Positions 12,356 to 24,300 of a stretch of DNA of 64,000 bases are shown one piece after another. The notes under the pieces were generated by a model. That model was not told the origin of the DNA. It searched no databases and saw nothing but the letters and a program-made list of their open reading frames with translations. Position 1 is the first letter of the stretch; each line of letters opens with the position of its first letter. Where the stretch lies: positions 1,736,001 through 1,800,000 of the forward strand of contig PYIU01000001.1 in assembly GCA_003415625.1 (NCBI GenBank). The letters run 5' to 3'. Source of the DNA: Aquanectria penicillioides (Eukaryota > Ascomycota > Sordariomycetes > Hypocreales > Nectriaceae). The position numbers were made by a program, and so were the translations under genes.

Positions 12356-15300
12356 ATGGCCGAGGCTCTTGCCGCACTTAGCATGGCAGCTACTATCATT
12401 CAAGTCGCGGACTTTGGTACCAGGGTTCTCGCCCAACTGAAGGAGTACCTCGATGGTCTGGAAGATGTCCCTGAGACATTTCGCAGCATCGCAGACCAAC
12501 TCCCGATCTTACTACTTAGTCTTAAACTGACCAAGGATGACATCGAAGCTGGTCGCCTAGATGAGTCGGTTTCACAAGCCCTGCAACCAACAGTCCATGG
12601 TTGTGACAGCCAAGTCAAAGTCCTGGATGAAGCCTTGAGGAGAATGATACCAAAGACTAGATCTCGTCTTGAACGTAGCGTCAAGGCTGTGAAGAGCCTC
12701 GCAAACGAAGGCAAAATCCTTAAATTGGAATCTTCTATCCGGGGATATATTTCATCTCTGACCTTTTACCATGCAGCCGCTTTGTCCGCTGCAAAGTCTC
12801 AAGGTAAGTTAATGCCTGGAATGCCACCTTGCCTCGTTTCTTATAAGCTGTTAGAGAAAACATCCAAAATATGTTGCTGGCTTTCCGCCCCAGATCCCTC
12901 AACCAACTTCAACAAAGCATTGAAGAACCGTACCAAGGGGACTGGGAAATGGCTTTTGGACAGTGAAAGATATTCCGAATGGAAAACGACCCCTGCGTCA
13001 TTTATTTGGATTCACGGCATCCCTGGTGCTGGGAAGACCTATTTGAGCACGTCAATTGTGGAAGACCTTCAGAATATGTGCCTCGGCGACGCGGAGAAAG
13101 CAGCGATCTACTTCTACTTTGATTTCAACGACACAAGCAAGCAAGAGCCAGAAGCAATGGTCAGGTCGCTTGTGACACAGCTTTATTGCATGCTGCCGCA
13201 CTCGTCACCTGAAATCCATTCACTTTTTTCATCCTGTCATGATGGAAAAAGCCAACCTCCGCCAGAAAAACTATTTGAATCACTATGTGTCTTGACCCAA
13301 GAGTTGCCTCAAGTATATCTAGTCCTAGACGCTCTCGATGAATCAAGCGACTGGGAAGGTACATTGGAGATGATTGGATCCATTTACAACCTTCAAATCC
13401 ACGGTCTTCACATAATCGTTACAAGTCGAAAGGAACGTGGGATTGATATGTCATTGGCTTCATTCCTTGAGCCAGAAAATATCATACCTCTTGAACGCTC
13501 CCCAGTGGCCGGTGACATTCGTCATTATATTGAACAAAGGTGGGAAACCGATTTGAAGCTGAAGAGATGGAGAGGCAATATTGAGCTTCGTGAAGAGGTG
13601 ATGTCATGTCTTCTTGAAAAGGCAAACGGGATGTATGCATCATAGCCACACCCTATTTCATGATTAGGCTCACTGATGGGATCTTATAGGTTTCGATGGG
13701 TGGCATGCCAACTTGACGCCCTCTCAAAGTGCCTTAATGTCAAGATGATTCGTGAGTGCCTGAAGAACCTGCCTCGGACATTAGATGAAACATATCTCCG
13801 AATTCTTCGATCCATCCCGCCTGAATACTCAGAATATGCACTCGTACTTTTACGATGGCTTGCTCATTCGCTGCAACCACTTCCGATCGAAGCCCTTGCT
13901 GAAGTAGTCGCCATTGATGCAGAAGATGGATATTACTTCAAGGAAGACGAAATACTCCAGGATCCGTGGGATGTGATATCAATATGTTCCAGTCTAGTTA
14001 CCACTGTTTTTGACGACAAGGCAGAGACTATCGATCAGGAATCCGAATACTCCGAGTCTGAAGACTCAAGTTCAGAAGAGTCAAGTTCAGCAGGGTCAAG
14101 TTCAGAATGGCCAAGCCCAACAAACCCGACATATGCGAGACTTGCTCATTCCTCGGTGAAAGAACCCGAATACTCCGAGTCTGAAGACTCGAGTTCAGAA
14201 CGGGCAAGTTCAGAACGGCCAAATACAGAACGGTCAAGCCCAATAAACCCGACATATGTTAGGCTTGCTCATTACTCGGTGAAAGAATATATTTCATCCA
14301 GCCGCATACAAGCTAGCGACGCATCGAAGTATTGGTCCCCGAGGGATGCCACGAATGCCTCCCTGGCAAAAGCGTGCTTGGTGTATCTTCTCCGGTTCAA
14401 GACAATCCCGAAGAGCATTCAGAGCAAAAGTGCATTCCGTCAGCTGTACGAGCCATATCCTCTAATTGGATATGCTGCCCACTACTGGACCAAACATGCC
14501 AGATCCATTGATCGGGGTTCAGAAGTAAACAAGATGGTGTTACGACTATCAAAGGAGTTGTTCTCCCTCGAAACTGCTTCTGGTTTATGGGGGTGTCGTG
14601 AGGACATTAGCGAAACTGGGGAATTCTATGATTACCTACGCCTGGTCTTACCATTTTGCGCCTGGGCGGGACTCTTGACGCTATGTGAGGGTCTGCTCGC
14701 AGAAAATGACGTTGTCACGGATGAAACAAAGAGAAACCGCAACATTGCTTTAGGGATTGCCTCAGAGAATGGTCATCACGAGATAGTGAGGATCCTGCTT
14801 GCAGCTGGCGCGGACGTTGACTGCGGCGGCGAGTTGTACGGGTCGGCACTCTTTATTGCGGCCGGTCGTGGCCATTCCCTGGTTATCGAACAACTTCTTA
14901 CAGCTGCACCTGATATCAACGCGCGGGCACGGGGCGGCGGGTGGAGCACTGCTATCGAGGCAGCTTCTTATGGGGGCTACGGAGAAGTTATATCCCAACT
15001 CCTTGCGGCTGGAGCTGACGTAAATGCAGGCGGAGGCCAATATGGCACTCCTCTCCAAGCAGCTGTTGTGAAGGGAAATGACGCTATTGTAGCGCAACTC
15101 CTTGACGCCGGAGCCGACATAAACATAGTCAGAGGTGAATATGGCACTGCTCTCCAGGCAGCTGCTTTCACTAGACGCGAAGATATCGTGTCGCAACTAC
15201 TTACGGCGGGAGCTGATGTAAACTTGGTCGGAGGCAAATTTGGCACTGCTCTCCAGGCGGCTACTGGCATTGGACGCGAAGATATCATGTCGCAGCTCCT

Positions 15301-16030
15301 TGCGGCTGGAGCTGATATACATCTAGTTGGAGGCATGTATGGCACTGTACTGCATGCAGCTGCATCTTCATGGTTCGGAGGTGTATCGGAACTCCTCAAG
15401 GCTGGAGCTGGTGTAAATGTGGTTGGAGGCATTTATGGGACTGCTCTTCAGGCCGCCGCATTGCGAGGTCACGAGCATCGTGTCTCAATGCTCCTTGAGG
15501 CTGGGGCTGACATCAACCTGACTGGAGGCAAGCTTAACACTGCTCTTCAGGCAGCTGCGTTGAAAGGACACGAAGCTATTATTTCGCGGCTTCTCGCGGC
15601 TGGAGCTGATGTAAACATGGCCGGAGGCCGTTGCGGCACTGCTCTTATTGCTGCTTCATTTTCTGGCTCTCGAGGTTGCGTAATGCAACTTATCGAGGCC
15701 GGAGCCGATGTACATGCTGAGGAGTTCAGGCCCGACGCTTATTTACTAAACCTCTCCTTTGATGAAAATAGAGAACCAACCCTCTGGGATGAAACTGGCT
15801 ATTCAAGAGCTAATTTTGGACTTGATCCATCCTGGGATGTAGGGTTTGAGATGAAGATTGACCAAGATACGTGCTGGTCCGCTATTGAAGTTGCCGCTGT
15901 CACGAGGAAGAAAGAGATAGCCGAGTTGCTCTTAGCACACGGCGCGATCCCTGAGAAACAGTGCTGCAAACACTTGGCTCGCATGGGAATCGTCGTTTCG
16001 ATTTCACGGACGCATGCCGATAAAAGGTAA
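12356..16030 (+). CDS. NLR-type STAND receptor: SesA-NACHT-ankyrin
   Basis: Fungal NOD-like receptor. Such STAND proteins oligomerise after ligand binding by the repeat domain and act in nonself recognition or regulated cell death (family knowledge; the ligand here is unknown). Three exons, 12356-12803, 12855-13632 and 13690-16030, close in frame to 1188 aa. The introns are 51 nt (GTAAGT...TTAG) and 57 nt (GTATGC...TATAG); the second restores the family motif NGMFRWVACQLDAL. Domains: a SesA-like N-terminal domain at ~1-150; then CWLSAPDPSTNFNKAL leading into NACHT, with Walker A GIPGAGKT near residue 205 and Walker B VYLVLDALDES near 304; a winged-helix-like part at ~420-520; a Ser/Glu insert at ~527-609 that is internally duplicated; about ten ankyrin repeats at ~762-1160 (LLAAGADVN, YGTALQAA). 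The open frame and intact Walker motifs suggest a functional gene. Confidence 0.9.
14045..14290 (+). repeat. Two 123-bp in-frame tandem copies inside the NLR gene
   Basis: Unit 1 starts at 14045 and unit 2 at 14168, a period of 123 bp or 41 codons. Both begin EYSESEDSSSE and end NPTYxRLAHxSVKE. Inside each unit is a second-level array of 15-bp repeats based on TCAAGTTCAGAA plus three bases, encoding SSSEE/SSSAG/SSSEW in unit 1 and SSSER/ASSER/PNTER in unit 2. The RLAHYSVKEY motif is normally present once at this place in fungal NACHT proteins, so the first copy is the extra one (inference). Confidence 0.9.
14980..15715 (+). repeat. Near-identical ankyrin repeat array in the NLR gene
   Basis: Successive ~33-codon units share QLLAAGAD[V/I]N, GG, YGTALQAA and an R-H/E-D segment, also at nucleotide level (for example GGCACTGCTCTCCAGGCGGCTACT versions near 15137 and 15242). 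Units inside the array resemble one another more than a typical divergent ankyrin domain, as expected for recombining, fast-evolving NLR recognition repeats (family knowledge). Part of the array carries the coding frame of the NLR gene throughout. Confidence 0.8.
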
Positions 16031-17401
16031 AATGAAACGAGTTGAGCCCTTGCTCTCTGCGCAACTTGCCATTGACTTCTCCTTGCCATCGTCTGCAAAT
16101 AACCGTAACTGCAACTACTTGAACGTGACTCCTGTTATATGACTAGAAGAATCAGGAACCAGTTCACGACGCAATAAGCAAAGATGCCAAAGCATCTCTC
16201 AGTAAAATAAGTAATCGGTACCGCTTTACCAAGGGGGAGGAGGGCAAGAAGACTCTTGGCACACACGCCTTCATTCAGCCCCTGACCTCTTAATCTTCCT
16301 CACCACCAGCCTCCAACACATGCGACCACAGCCTTTAGAAAGCTCGGGATCCCGTCCGCTCTCCCATAGATAAGCTGAAGAGCGCTGGAGTAGTAGTCGG
16401 GTCGGTGACGACCGGCGAATGCCCGGTGTTGCATGTGCTACTTTTTTTCGTCTTTGATTTTTTTTTTCGATGCATCGTGGGTATCGTTGTCTCTACTTCT
16501 TGCGGGGCTGGAAGTGGGGCGGAATGCCTCTCTCTGTTGGAGTAGTGGATACTCTCAGGTGGGAACAACAACGGAAAATGTGGCCCTCAAAGAAAATGGA
16601 ACGCAGAGTACGCCGAATGACGATGGGTACATATGCAAGACAGGCTTCTCCAGGTCAAGTGAGACAGTGGGTTCGGTGGTATGATGTTGCATGTCATTCT
16701 AGAACTAGGCCGGACTCTCAAGTCTGCATATGCGTGTCAGCCAAGGGCGTTGCGTTTGTCCATCACTTTTCTATCCAGACAATCCTTCAAGAAGAAAAAA
16801 TGAATATCACGAAACCACCGAGAACCAAGTAATCCAATCAGGAAGAGACCGTCAAGAACCAAAATCTGACAAAAACGACCGGACAAGGGGTATCGTCATT
16901 CTTCACCAGCAACAGCCGTACATACATCGTATTGTGTATCTCCAAGAGTCCTCCTCCTCCTTCCTCCTCCCTTCTCCTCACAGCAACACACATAGACAAC
17001 CCGATAAACCACGTCCGGGCTTGTAAAAATGTTTCATTTTCTTACTCCCCCATATATTTCCTCCCCCCCCCCCCCCCCTTCTCTTCCCAGAAAACAACAA
17101 GTAATAGTATTTCAACGCAAAAAAGGTTTACCCCCAAAGACACTGCCAAGAAAGCAATAAATAAAGATGTGCGGCTCATGAGCGGAGCTCCTCAAGCATT
17201 CCCAAAAGAGAGAATGGGCCGCGGGTATTACACAAGAGTTGTCGGAATAAGGCGACAGTAGATAGCAAAAATGCGTCAGAGGGGGGTGAGAGGATTGCGA
17301 GATGCTTAGGCTACTTGCTTGGCATCCGTGATGGAATTCAATGCCCTGTCACCTGGGTTAGCCATCAAGTTTCTAGTTTGTGAATCCTGGGTTAAGGAGA
17401 C
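16031..17401. other. Gene-free convergent region
   Basis: 3' flanks of the NLR gene (plus) and of the coiled-coil gene (minus). It contains T runs near 16440-16470, an A-rich area around 16790-16870 and a 16-nt C run at 17063-17078. No supported gene. Confidence 0.5.
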
Positions 17402-20400
17402 TTACTGCAAGTTTCGATCCCTCATTTCCCTATCGAGGGTATCGATTTGCTTAGCCGTCAATCGAGCCTTACTTAGCTGTAATTCGCATGTTAGCCTGGG
17501 TTCAAACATTGCAGCATGCCATCATGCAAGGGGCTCTCGCACCAAAGCAAGTGCCGCTGAGGAATGATCGTCGAGTTCCTCACCTTCCTCCGCCTCGGCC
17601 TTGTCGGCGTCACCATCAGCCTCATCGCCACTGGCAAATCGGCTAGAAGCGAGGCCCTTGGGCTTGGCGACAGCGGCGTTGGCCTACAATTGTTAGTTTC
17701 AATTTCTTTCCTGGGGACTAGTCTGATAACGCACCTTGGCCTCGGCAATCTCGGCATCCTTGACCTTGAGCTGGGCCTCGAGCTCCTCAAGCTTCTTCTC
17801 TCCCTCCTGGATCTTGCTGCTGGACTCGCCAAGCTTAGCCTCAAGGTCCTTGGCCTTGGTCTGGGCCTCCTCGACCAGAGTGGTCATGCTCTCGTTGAGG
17901 TCCTTGTAGTCGGCCTGGGCGGTCTTGTGCTTGGCCTCAGACTCGGCCTGGAAAGCCTCAAGGTCCTTCTGGGCAAGGACGAGATCCTCCTTGAGGCTGG
18001 TCACCTGGCTCTGAGAGGTGGTCAGCTCGGTCTTGGCGGACTCGAGCTCATCCTTGGCGGACTTGATCTGAGTCTCAGCGGCAGCAGCGGCCTCGTCCTG
18101 AGCCTTCTGGGCGGCGGTGAGCTGCTCCTTTAGGGCGTCGGCCTCAGAGGTATCGGGCTTGACGTTCTTGGCGGCATCAAGTTCGGCGAGGGCGGTAATT
18201 CGCTCCATCTTCTCATGGGCCAGGGCTTGAGCCAGCTCCTCAACCTCTTTCTGGGCCTTCTCGAGGGTTTCCTTGGCTTCCTTCAGCGAAGCCTCGAGCT
18301 CAGAGTTGGCAGCGGTCTGCTCGACAATCTTGTCCTCAAGAGAGGTGTTGTTGCTCTTGTACTCAGCCATCAGGTCCTCAATGGCCTTGGTGTGGCTGGC
18401 AGAGAGCTCATGAAGCTCCTTCTTGGCGGCGGCACCCTCGTTCTTCATCATGTCTAGAGCCTCGCCGTTCATGGCAATAAGCTTCTCGACCTCGATGTTG
18501 TGTCTCTCCTCGAGCTCAATAGTAGCGGCGTCAATGGCATCCTTGGTCGAGGCCTGAGCCTTCTCCACGTCAGCCTTGGCGGCCTCGAGTTCAGTCTTCA
18601 GGGCATCTAGCGCGGCCAAAGCAGCCTCGTGATCGGCCTTGCTCTTAGCCAACTCCTCAGCATGAACCTTATCGCTGGCAATCTTCGCATCCTCAAGAGT
18701 GGCCCTGAGGGCATTTATCTCGGTGCTGTGGGTGGTCTCATCGCTCTCGCGGTCGGCGTGGTACTTGACCTTGAGCTTTTCGAGCTCAGCGGCGTGAGCA
18801 GTCTCGCTGGATTCCTTGGCTGCAGCCAGGTCAGACTGGTGACCGGCGACAAGCTTCTCAGAGGCCTCGGCATGCTCCTTGTTGAGGGTCTCTAAAACGG
18901 TAGCATGGGCAGTCAAAAGCTGCTCGAGCTCGGTCGCGTGGGCGGAGTCGCCCTCACCCTTCAGCAGCTCGATCTGCTTGGCGTGGCTATCCTTGAGAGC
19001 CTGAAGCTCGTTGACCTGGGCCTCTCGGTCCGCAGTCGCGGCAGTCTTGGCGGACTCAAGCTCCTCGGCATGGCTGGCACGGAGGGCATCGAGGTTCTTC
19101 TGGTGCTCGGCCTCCTTGGCCTCCAGGGCAGCAACGGCGGCAGTGTGCTCAGCCTTGGCGGCTTCGAGGGCCTTGGCGTGGCTCTCAGTAGCTTCGGTAG
19201 AAGCAGCCTTGAGCTGGCTGTGCTCACCCTCAAGTTCCTCGAACTTGCTCTTGAAGAAGGCATCGCCTCGGAGAGACTCAATCTCGGTCTCAAAGTCTTG
19301 GGACACGCTCTTGATCTTCTCGTCGTGCATCTCCTTGAGCTTGGCCATCTCTTCGTCCTTGCTGGCTAGAGCTGCCTTGTCCTCCTCGGCCTTGGCTTGC
19401 AGACTGGCAATCTCGTCCTTGGCCTTAGCCAATTCTTCCTTGGCACCCTCCAGCTCAGCCTCCTTTTCAGCGAGGCTGGCCTGGAGTTTACTGACCTCAG
19501 CAGTCAGGGTCTCGACCTCGGCCTTGGCAGCCTCATTGGCCTTTTCAGCGGCTTCAAGCTTCGCAGTGGACTCGGCGATCTCGGCCTCGAGAGCAGAGAT
19601 CTTGGTGGTGCTGGCGTCATGCTCAGTCTTGAACTTCTCGTCGCTGGCGGACTCCAGAGCCGACTGGGAGGCAGTAAGCTCATCAATCTTCTTCTGGAGA
19701 TCGGCAACGGCGGCCTCGTGGGCAGTCTTGAGATCACCAAGGGTAGTCTCGTGGGAGGTCTTGAGCTCATCCAGGGCAGTCTCGTGGGAAGACTTCAGGT
19801 CGGCGACGGCGGTCTCCTGGGAAGCAGCATCGGCCTGACCCTTCTCGATCTCCTCCTTGTGCTTGGCCTCGAGGGCCTCGATGGCGGAGGCCTTTTCGGT
19901 TTCGAAGCTGGCCTTGAGCTCCTCCATCTTGGAGGAGTGCTCCTCAATGGCCTTCTGGAGGGCATCCTGGCTGGAGGTAGCCTTCTCGGCGCTCTCGGCC
20001 TGGGCTGTCTCGAGCTGGGCCTTGAGAGCATCGAGCTCAGACTGGGTGGCTTCCTTGGCGCTGACAGCCTCGGCGAGGTCGGACTGGTGCTTCTGGAGCT
20101 CAGTCTCAGCGGTCTGAAGCTTCTCAGCGGCCTCTGAGACCTGGGCCTCGAGGGAGGCAACGGCAGACTCGTGCTCGGACTTGAGGGTGGCCACGGCTTC
20201 GTCGTTGTCGTGGCGAAGCTTCTCCTCAACATCATGGGCGCCAGTGGACTCCTTGGTAAGCTGCTCACCGAGCTCAGCGATCTTATCCTCGGAGGCCTTG
20301 ACCTGAGCCTTCAATGACTCAATTTCAGCCTCGCCGGTGGCAAGCTTGGCCTTCAATGCCTCAATCTCCTTTGCAGCCTCACTACCAGCAGAGCCAGGCC

Positions 20401-21088
20401 GGGGGGCGGTCCGGGTGGTGGTAGTGGGGGTGCCGGAGATGGAGAGTCGCTTGGCAGCAGCAGCAGCGACGCCAGGTCGGGTAGCAGTGGTTCGAGTAGC
20501 CGAGGTCGTAGTACCGCTCAGAGACGAACGAGAAGCAGCGGTTCTGGGAGTAGTCGTGCTGGAGGAGGTGGTGGAGCCGGGTCGTCGGGCGGCGGCGGTC
20601 GAGGTCGCAGTGGAAAGGGTTCGTCGCTCGGCGGCGGTCTTGCCGGGGCTGGACATGATGGAGCTCGTCCTTCGCGACGTGGTGGTGGCGGGCTTCTTTT
20701 CATCTTCGCTGGCGCTGACACTGGGGCGGCTTCTGTGGCTCGAGACGGACGAGGCAGTGGTAGGTCGTCGAACGGTGCTCGCGGCCGGGGGTCGCGTGGG
20801 AGGCTTGCTCAAACCGCCTGGGGCACGGGTGCTGGTGGCAGGCTTGGCCGTAGCAGAGGATGATGTAGCGCCGGCACGTCGGGTGGCCGTGGTGGAAGTA
20901 ACACCAGGGCGCTTCGTAGCACTCTTGGCCTCACCATTCGCCCTGGGGGTTCGGGGAGAGGTGGGAGTCGAGACCTTGGGGCTGGCGACCTCCTCAGGGG
21001 CGGCCGTCTCGACGGGCGACTCGGCGACGGTCTCGGCGGCGGGCACCTCGTCGTGCTGGACGACGTCGAAGCTCTCAGACTCGGACAT
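17402..21088 (-). CDS. Long coiled-coil protein with basic Ser/Thr-rich head
   Basis: Function not recognised; similar proteins are often named 'M protein repeat protein' in fungal annotations, a name that carries no functional evidence. Start chosen at MSESESFDVVQHDE (21088). Exons 21088-17735, 17683-17543 and 17476-17402 give 1189 aa. The first intron (17684-17734) is clear. The second (17477-17542) is inferred from a GCTAAC branch site and phase 0; without it the protein would stop at 17522. Residues ~30-260 are basic and rich in Ser, Thr, Arg and Pro (TTTRRAG, PTRPPAAS, RRTSSIMSS), as in microtubule- or septum-associated proteins (weak inference). Residues ~270-1140 form an almost unbroken Ala/Glu/Lys heptad-rich coiled coil. 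The tail is acidic. A cytoskeletal or septal-pore scaffold role is possible but not shown. Confidence 0.82.
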
Positions 21089-21122
21089 TGCGTGCGGGAA
21101 AGATTGGGTATCCGTGGGTGAT

Positions 21123-21370
21123 CTGCGAGAGAGGAAGATGGGAAGGGTCAGCAAAGGTCGAGGGCCACGTCAAAGCTGGGCGATGGACTGGGTCTAATAG
21201 CTAGCTCGGTTCGTTTCCCCTATTGGCGGCAGCTGCATCAGATGTTTGGAGCTCGCGGGAAAAAGTGTCGACCGACGGGCAAAAATAACCACGGCGTCGG
21301 ATCAGGAAGCGAGTGCCAGGGAATGGATGGGGCCAGGGATAATGAGCAGGAGGGCGATTTAATCTCACCT
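21123..21370 (-). other. Probable 5' UTR intron of the coiled-coil gene
   Basis: On the minus strand a consensus donor (CCGCCAG then GTGAGA, near 21370) and a pyrimidine-rich acceptor ending CTCTCTCGCAG (near 21123) bracket ~250 nt just upstream of the chosen start codon. Spliced-leader introns of this sort are common in highly expressed fungal genes. The call rests only on splice-site likeness. Confidence 0.4.
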
Positions 21371-24300
21371 GGCGGTCCCCTATTCAGCTCCAGAAAAAAA
21401 ACCACGCTGGATGTAGGAGGAGGAGGATTAGGTCGTCGCACGAGCAAGAAGAGCAGACAACGGCAAAGGACCAGCTGGGTGCGCTCGGCGAACGGGTTGC
21501 TTTGCTCGGTGTTAGAGATAGAGAGGAATTGCAAAAAAGAGGGAGGGAATGAATGAATGAAGGAGCGAGGGCAGGGGAGCGAGAGAGTTGGTTGCAATGT
21601 AATGTAATATTAGAACGAACGAACGTGGTCTTGGTCTTGGTCCACGACTGACAGACCACGGGCGGCTCGTCTCGCAATAAGTTGGACCAGGTGGTCTGTG
21701 GACTTGGAGTGGACTGGCGTGTGGAGTGCGAGTGTGGACTGGTCACTGGTGTGTGGACAACGGGCGGTGGATACGGACGTCCATCTCTTTTGCCTGTCCA
21801 TCCCCACCCCACTGGAAAGCCACTGCAGGCCGCCAGCCCACCCCCCTGCAACGCCCTGTAACGGCCCTATCACATATCACGGGGGACGGCCCCCTGGGCG
21901 CCTGGAGTGAACAACGAAGCCCCCCCGCGAGCCGCTACCGGCCGGCGTGTGTGTTGCAGTTGCGGTTGCGGTTGGCAAGCCTCGCAAGCCTGGCAGCCCG
22001 GGCAGGGGTTGCGCGGGCGGACGTGGGTGGTGCTGGTGCTGGTGCTGGTGCTGGTGGCAGTGGAGGGTCCAGGGCCCAGGAGGGGGGATGACAGCGCCGT
22101 GGGTTTGTGCTTGTTCAGTTGTGCAGTCGGGCCACCACCGGAACCGACGCCGGACACCGCAAAAGCACTCTCACCTCACCTACGGACTGCCACGCCGTCG
22201 CCGCCACCTTCGCGGGACGTGGATTGTCCCTGGACGTGGCTACGGGATACGGAGTCATGGAGGTACGCTCTCTCTACCTCGCTCGTGAAAACCGTCAGTT
22301 GGGCCTGGGGACATGCGAACCACACGGCCCAGGGCCCCTATGCTATGCTATGCTGTGCAATGCAATGCAATGCGAGCCACAGCTAAACAAAGCTCGACTC
22401 TGACCGACCGCCTTTCTTTGCCCCAATTCATTTCATGACTGATCCATTGCTCTCGTTCCAGCCCTGATCTGAGGCACCTTGTTGGCGCCCAATTTCGCTG
22501 AAAGGGAGGAGGGCGCGCGGTAGGTAGGGAGGGAGGGAGGGGGTGATCAGATCCGATGGAGAGGTAGGTATTCATTCCCCCGTTATACACGTACACACTT
22601 CCATGTGCGTACGTATGTATGGGTGTGTGTACCTACAGCAGTGTGCATATGTGCAGCAGGAGCCAAGGTGTGAGCGAGCAACGAGTGTGTGCGTGCGTGC
22701 GTGTGTGTGTGTGTTGAGTTGGCGTTTTTTTTTTTTAATTCTTTCATTCCACCCACGCCTTGGCTTGATACAAAAAGCAAAAGAGGAGGTAAAAAAAACA
22801 ATTTACTTTGGGGTAGGCAGTACTCCGTAATACTAGCTCCAACAACGGTCGAGACGCGTTCTGAGACGCGTCGAGCTAAAGACAGAAACCAGAAGGGAAG
22901 AAAAAAGAAAAAGGGGATCAAAAACTATACGGGCCCGTTGGCGGCTCACCAATTCGGCTTGGCTTCATTACAGGAGGTGGAGGTGAGGGTTAACTTTGTC
23001 GGGTGTGGCGGGCTCTTTGGGTGATTAGTTGTGGCTGCTGTCCGCTCGCCGGCAGCCATTGAATTGACACGAACCGCAGGACGGCTCAGGCGTGCGTCAA
23101 TCAATCCATTGCCGTACGAGCCCGCGAGCTACGGCTGCCACAGTCCTACATCGCGGCCAGACAGCTGTTCGCTGTAGAATGACGCTCTTGGTCTTCTTCA
23201 GGCCCCAATCTGACAAGACAACACGATGAAACAATCGCTCCCCCCGCTAACGGCCCCCCTTCATCCCTACCTACCTACCATAGTACGTTGTCTCCCCCGG
23301 CGCCCAACCTTGCCGTCCGCAGTCCGTCCCGCGTGCCATGTGCCGGCGGAACCCCCTTCATGCGGTGCTGTGCGGTGCAGAGCGCGCTGTGTTGTTCCCC
23401 GGGCCTTGACTTATGACGGATGGCGTTGGGCAAACCGGATGATGGATAGGACGATATGGCTGCCCTTCGCCGGGGAGCACTGATGATGTGGCACCGCGTC
23501 GTTGGCACGACTTGTGCCGCCGGAGACTTCACGAGACCACCGCCGCTACACCTGTTCATGCAGCTAATCCCCTCACTCAGGCATTTACTGCCTCGAAACC
23601 GCAACTAGAACCTTCTTTTCTTGTCTCCTCCCCCACGTCTCCCAGTGTTGTTTACCGAGTGTGCTGCGTAACTGCCATTGAGGCCCTGGCGAGGCGAGGC
23701 GGTGCTTTCATCATCATCATGACTCAGCACATGTCGCTCCCCGCTCTCTTGCTCGCTGCTCTGCTTTGCTCTGCTCTGCTCTGCTCTGCAAGGTAGGTAC
23801 GTGACGTCCGGTAACAAGCAAGGCCCAGGTACCCAAGCTAGAAGCTAAGGCACACATGCGACTGTGCCGAACAAAGCGCCATCTATGCATACGCGTGACA
23901 TTGGCTGTCGCTGTGTTTGATGTGCACTAAGCGATTCGATCGACACGTCTTAATTATCAGACGGTCAATGCTGATACGACCCTCCAGGACCCGGGTTTCG
24001 CCATTGCCATCGTTGCGCTGTAACGCTGCTTCATCATTGTTTCCCTACGTTTTATTCATGCTCTCTTTTTTATGCTATCCACCGTCTTACATTTCCATTT
24101 TTTTTTTCCTTGTTCTGACTTGTCCACTCATTTTAGCCTGATGACACAATCGCACACATATCCGTCAACCAGGTCACCATTGCTACAAGTCATCCGAGAG
24201 AGCTAGAATTGCAGTGCAAAGTGTTTAGAAGTGGACAACGCTCAAACGCTGAGTAGGCACAGTAAAGACCAGGCAGTCGCCATGTACGCTCTGAAAACAA

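Noticed and set aside
11833..12381. 182-codon + strand frame just before the NLR gene
   Set aside because: It overlaps the NLR start in another phase, has no recognisable domain and looks like AT-rich leader DNA.
17564..18133. Leu/Gly-rich open frame on the + strand opposite the coiled-coil gene
   Set aside because: It is the mirror of the GAG/CTC-, AAG/CTT-biased coiled-coil codons; such long antisense frames arise from codon bias and show no start context, introns or domain.
19011..20137. Two long + strand frames (275 and 246 codons) opposite the coiled-coil gene
   Set aside because: Antisense shadows of the repetitive coiled-coil sequence, overlapping one another in different phases.
20337..21197. 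Val/Arg/Gly-rich + strand frame of 286 codons
   Set aside because: Antisense of the Ser/Thr/Arg/Pro-rich head of the coiled-coil protein; composition fully explained by that.
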